NCBI GenBank assembly: GCA_036389375.1 | Contig: DASVQA010000145.1 | Location: forward strand, 1 to 34,025 | DNA: 34,025 nt | Direction of reading: 5' to 3' | From: QHXQ01 sp036389375 | GTDB taxonomy: Bacteria; Acidobacteriota; Blastocatellia; Pyrinomonadales; Pyrinomonadaceae | In this document: in pieces, positions 32,804 through 34,025 of the stretch | Numbering within the stretch: the stretch's first letter is position 1 | Layout: every line of letters starts with the position of its first letter | Translations under genes and position numbers: made by a program | The notes under the pieces: generated by a model | Seen by the model: the letters and a program-made list of their open reading frames with translations, nothing else | Databases searched by the model: none | What the model was told of the DNA's origin: nothing

Positions 32804-33190
32804 ATGGGCGCGGAGAACGGTGCGGCAAAGACTGTCCTGGTGGTCGAAGATTTCGAGGATAACCGCTTCATGATGAGGCGTTTGCTTGAAATGGGCGGCT
32901 ACCGCGTGATCGAGGCGATCAACGGGCAGGAAGCGGTCACGATGGCTGCTCAGGAGCGCCCGCACCTGATCCTGATGGATTTGAGTCTGCCGCAGATTGA
33001 CGGTCTCGCCGCCACGCGGCAAATTCGCCAACTCGACGGTCTGGCCCACACACCCATCGTCGCCATCTCCGCCCACGACACCAGCGACTTCCGCACCGAC
33101 GCCCTCGCCGCCGGCTGCAACGAGTACCTGACCAAGCCGGTGGACTTCGACCGCCTGGAAAGTCTCTTGCAGGAATTACTGAAGGACTAA
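32804..33190 (+). CDS. Single-domain response regulator (receiver only)
   Basis: 128 residues consisting only of a CheY-like receiver domain with the acidic pair in VVEDFEDNR, the phosphoacceptor Asp in LILMDLSLPQIDG, Ser in VAISAH and Lys in YLTKPVD. It has no output domain, so it acts by protein contact or phosphorelay. The ATG at 32804 is preferred: GGAGGT at 32789-32794 stands 9 bases upstream, and the GTG at 32783 has none. Divergent from the NtrC/kinase pair. The next gene on the same strand encodes an RsbRD-N-like sensor, then comes a membrane protein. Confidence 0.93.
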   Translation: MGAENGAAKTVLVVEDFEDNRFMMRRLLEMGGYRVIEAINGQEAVTMAAQERPHLILMDLSLPQIDGLAATRQIRQLDGLAHTPIVAISAHDTSDFRTDALAAGCNEYLTKPVDFDRLESLLQELLKD

Positions 33191-33243
33191 GAAGTCAAAC
33201 ATAACTCAGTGCTGCGTCTATATACTGAAAGCAGAAAGATTTG

Positions 33244-33333
33244 AACCACGAAAGCACACGAAACAACACGCACACTTTTTACCTTTCTTCCGGCTTTCTT
33301 CGCGTTCGTGCTGTTTCGTGTGCTTTCGTGGTT
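33244..33333. repeat. 27-bp-arm palindromic repeat with one mismatch
   Basis: Arms 33244-33270 and 33307-33333 pair with a single mismatch around a 36-base loop. The arm word CACGAAAGCACACGAAAC is the GC-containing intergenic palindrome style found in many acidobacterial genomes. It lies after the receiver gene (ends 33190), so it may be its 3' hairpin. Confidence 0.85.
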
Positions 33334-33421
33334 AAATCCGCTTACGCCAATCTCAAGCTGGCTTTGAAATGCGACACTTAGAGCGCGGAACTTTTACTGC
33401 TCTCTAACCTCTAACCTCTGC
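33333..33421 (+). repeat. Second copy of the TAAATCCGCTTACG / TAACCTCT element
   Basis: TAAATCCGCTTACG at about 33333-33346, then TTTTACTGCTCTCTAACC with repeated TAACCTCT ending near 33421. This matches the core and right end of the element at 15514-15643. It adjoins the palindrome on its left side and ends about 15 bases before the next gene. Confidence 0.45.
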
Positions 33422-33435
33422 CCTGCGGACTGCTT

Positions 33436-33951
33436 ATGCCCGGTCGGTTCACAGCGTTGCTGCGCGCGCACGAGGACGCCTTGACGCGCGCGTGGGTGGA
33501 CGGCGTCTATGCCGAGCGGCGGACGGACTTGCCTGCGCTGTTGTCTTACCGGCAGTTGGTCGAGCCGCTGCCGGAGGTCTTCGACGAGTTGGCCCGCCTG
33601 CTGGACGAGGCGGCGAACGAGGGCGAGATCATAGAGTCTGCGCGCTATTTGCGCCGGCATACGCAGGTTCGTTTTCAGCAGGGCTGCCTGCTCGACGAAG
33701 TGGCACGCGAGTTGATGATTTTACGCGGAGTCTTGCATGATTTTCTGTGGCGTGAAGGCCCCATCGCCACAGATGGCGACCTCTGGGAGTTGCGCGACGC
33801 GCTCAGGCGCACCAACGCGCTCTTAGACGAGCTGGTCGCGCAAGCGTTGGTCACCTACGCCGCTTCCTTGCGCCCGCCTGTACAGACGCGCATGACGGTC
33901 TGGCCGCCGGCGCGCCGCCGCGCAAGTCTCCGCGACCGGGACGAGACGTGA
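33436..33951 (+). CDS. RsbRD-N-like sensory domain protein
   Basis: 171 residues, all-helical, resembling the N-terminal domain of RsbR/RsbRD co-antagonists that is also found at the front of histidine kinases (LLRAHEDALTRAWVDGVYAERR, then LRRHTQVRFQQGCLLDEVARELMILRGVL). It probably senses a small ligand or transmits a signal to a partner. The C-terminal 25 residues are Arg-rich. The stop codon TGA overlaps the ATG of the next gene by one base (TGATG), so the two are coupled; a membrane kinase partner is a natural guess. The start has no ribosome-binding site and lies directly after the repeat. Confidence 0.72.
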   Translation: MPGRFTALLRAHEDALTRAWVDGVYAERRTDLPALLSYRQLVEPLPEVFDELARLLDEAANEGEIIESARYLRRHTQVRFQQGCLLDEVARELMILRGVLHDFLWREGPIATDGDLWELRDALRRTNALLDELVAQALVTYAASLRPPVQTRMTVWPPARRRASLRDRDET

Positions 33952-34025
33952 TGGGGACGACGCTCAAAAGGATTCGCCTGGACGTGCGCACCAAGCTGCT
34001 GGCGCTCCTGGCCCTGCTGTCCCTG
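33951..34025 (+). CDS. N-terminus of a membrane protein, probably a sensor kinase (cut by window edge)
   Basis: 25 codons: a basic start (MGTTLKRIRLDVRTK) followed by a hydrophobic helix LLALLALLSL. This is the N-in anchor style of membrane sensor kinases and chemoreceptors. A GTG three bases upstream is an alternative start. The ATG overlaps the stop codon of the preceding gene by one base. The neighbouring receiver and RsbRD-N-like genes suggest a two-component protein, but most of the gene lies outside. Confidence 0.6.
   Translation, partial: MGTTLKRIRLDVRTKLLALLALLSL

Overview
The window is a high-GC, gene-dense chromosomal segment of a Gram-negative bacterium. It most likely comes from Acidobacteriota, probably class Blastocatellia/Pyrinomonadales. 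Support for this placement: a secreted VWFA protein of the Acidobacterial type, the futalosine (mqn) menaquinone route, many signal-peptide proteins of acidobacterial style, a plant/cyanobacterial-like GlgC, and word-like palindromes between genes. The placement is an inference; no rRNA or other phylogenetic marker is present. About 31 genes cover nearly everything and no gene-free gap exceeds 300 bases. I see no tRNA, rRNA, CRISPR array, insertion sequence or prophage.

Layout. 1-2.7 kb (minus): a secreted alpha/beta-hydrolase peptidase and hypoxanthine phosphoribosyltransferase. 2.9-4.9 kb (plus): an RpiB-like isomerase and a deoxyribose-phosphate aldolase (DeoC). Both carry an N-terminal amphipathic helix plus linker that looks like a bacterial-microcompartment (BMC) targeting peptide, and the gene pair is the enzyme signature of sugar-phosphate-utilizing (SPU) BMCs. 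No shell gene is in the window. A remnant of a small coiled-coil gene lies between them. 5.0-8.3 kb (minus): an ECF sigma factor, an anti-sigma factor, an unknown secreted protein that overlaps the anti-sigma gene by 11 bases, and an outer-membrane beta-barrel protein. 8.5-9.8 kb: glgC, ending at a perfect 17-bp hairpin. 10.0-14.7 kb (minus): an N-acetylmuramidase with an apparent one-base frameshift, a VWFA-domain secreted protein with a glycine-rich insert, and an M14-family metallopeptidase lipoprotein. 14.7-15.5 kb (plus): a PlsC acyltransferase. 15.6-16.5 kb (minus): a secreted LolA-like protein.

16.7-21.4 kb (minus) is a menaquinone cluster transcribed in the order ubiX, ubiA/mqnP, mqnE, SAM methyltransferase, mqnD. 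Two copies of the same palindrome sit directly after the ubiX and mqnE stop codons, which suggests processing or stability elements inside the operon mRNA. 21.5-23.8 kb (plus): larB (nickel-pincer cofactor) and an LCAT-like lipoprotein hydrolase. 23.9-27.8 kb: proS (minus), then glyA and a secreted two-repeat protein (plus). 27.9-30.3 kb: a DinG-type Fe-S helicase, possibly from a leaderless mRNA, and queD. 30.4-32.6 kb (minus): a sigma-54 NtrC-type regulator and its partner kinase, whose ATPase domain looks degenerate. 32.8 kb to the end (plus): a stand-alone receiver protein, an RsbRD-N-like sensor domain, and the start of a membrane protein cut by the window edge.

The most notable signals are the shell-less pair of BMC-targeted enzymes (with a Cys-to-Asp change in the RpiB active site and a four-cysteine linker in DeoC), the repeated hairpins of the menaquinone operon, the frameshifted muramidase behind an operator-like inverted repeat, and the degenerate kinase beside an intact sigma-54 activator.
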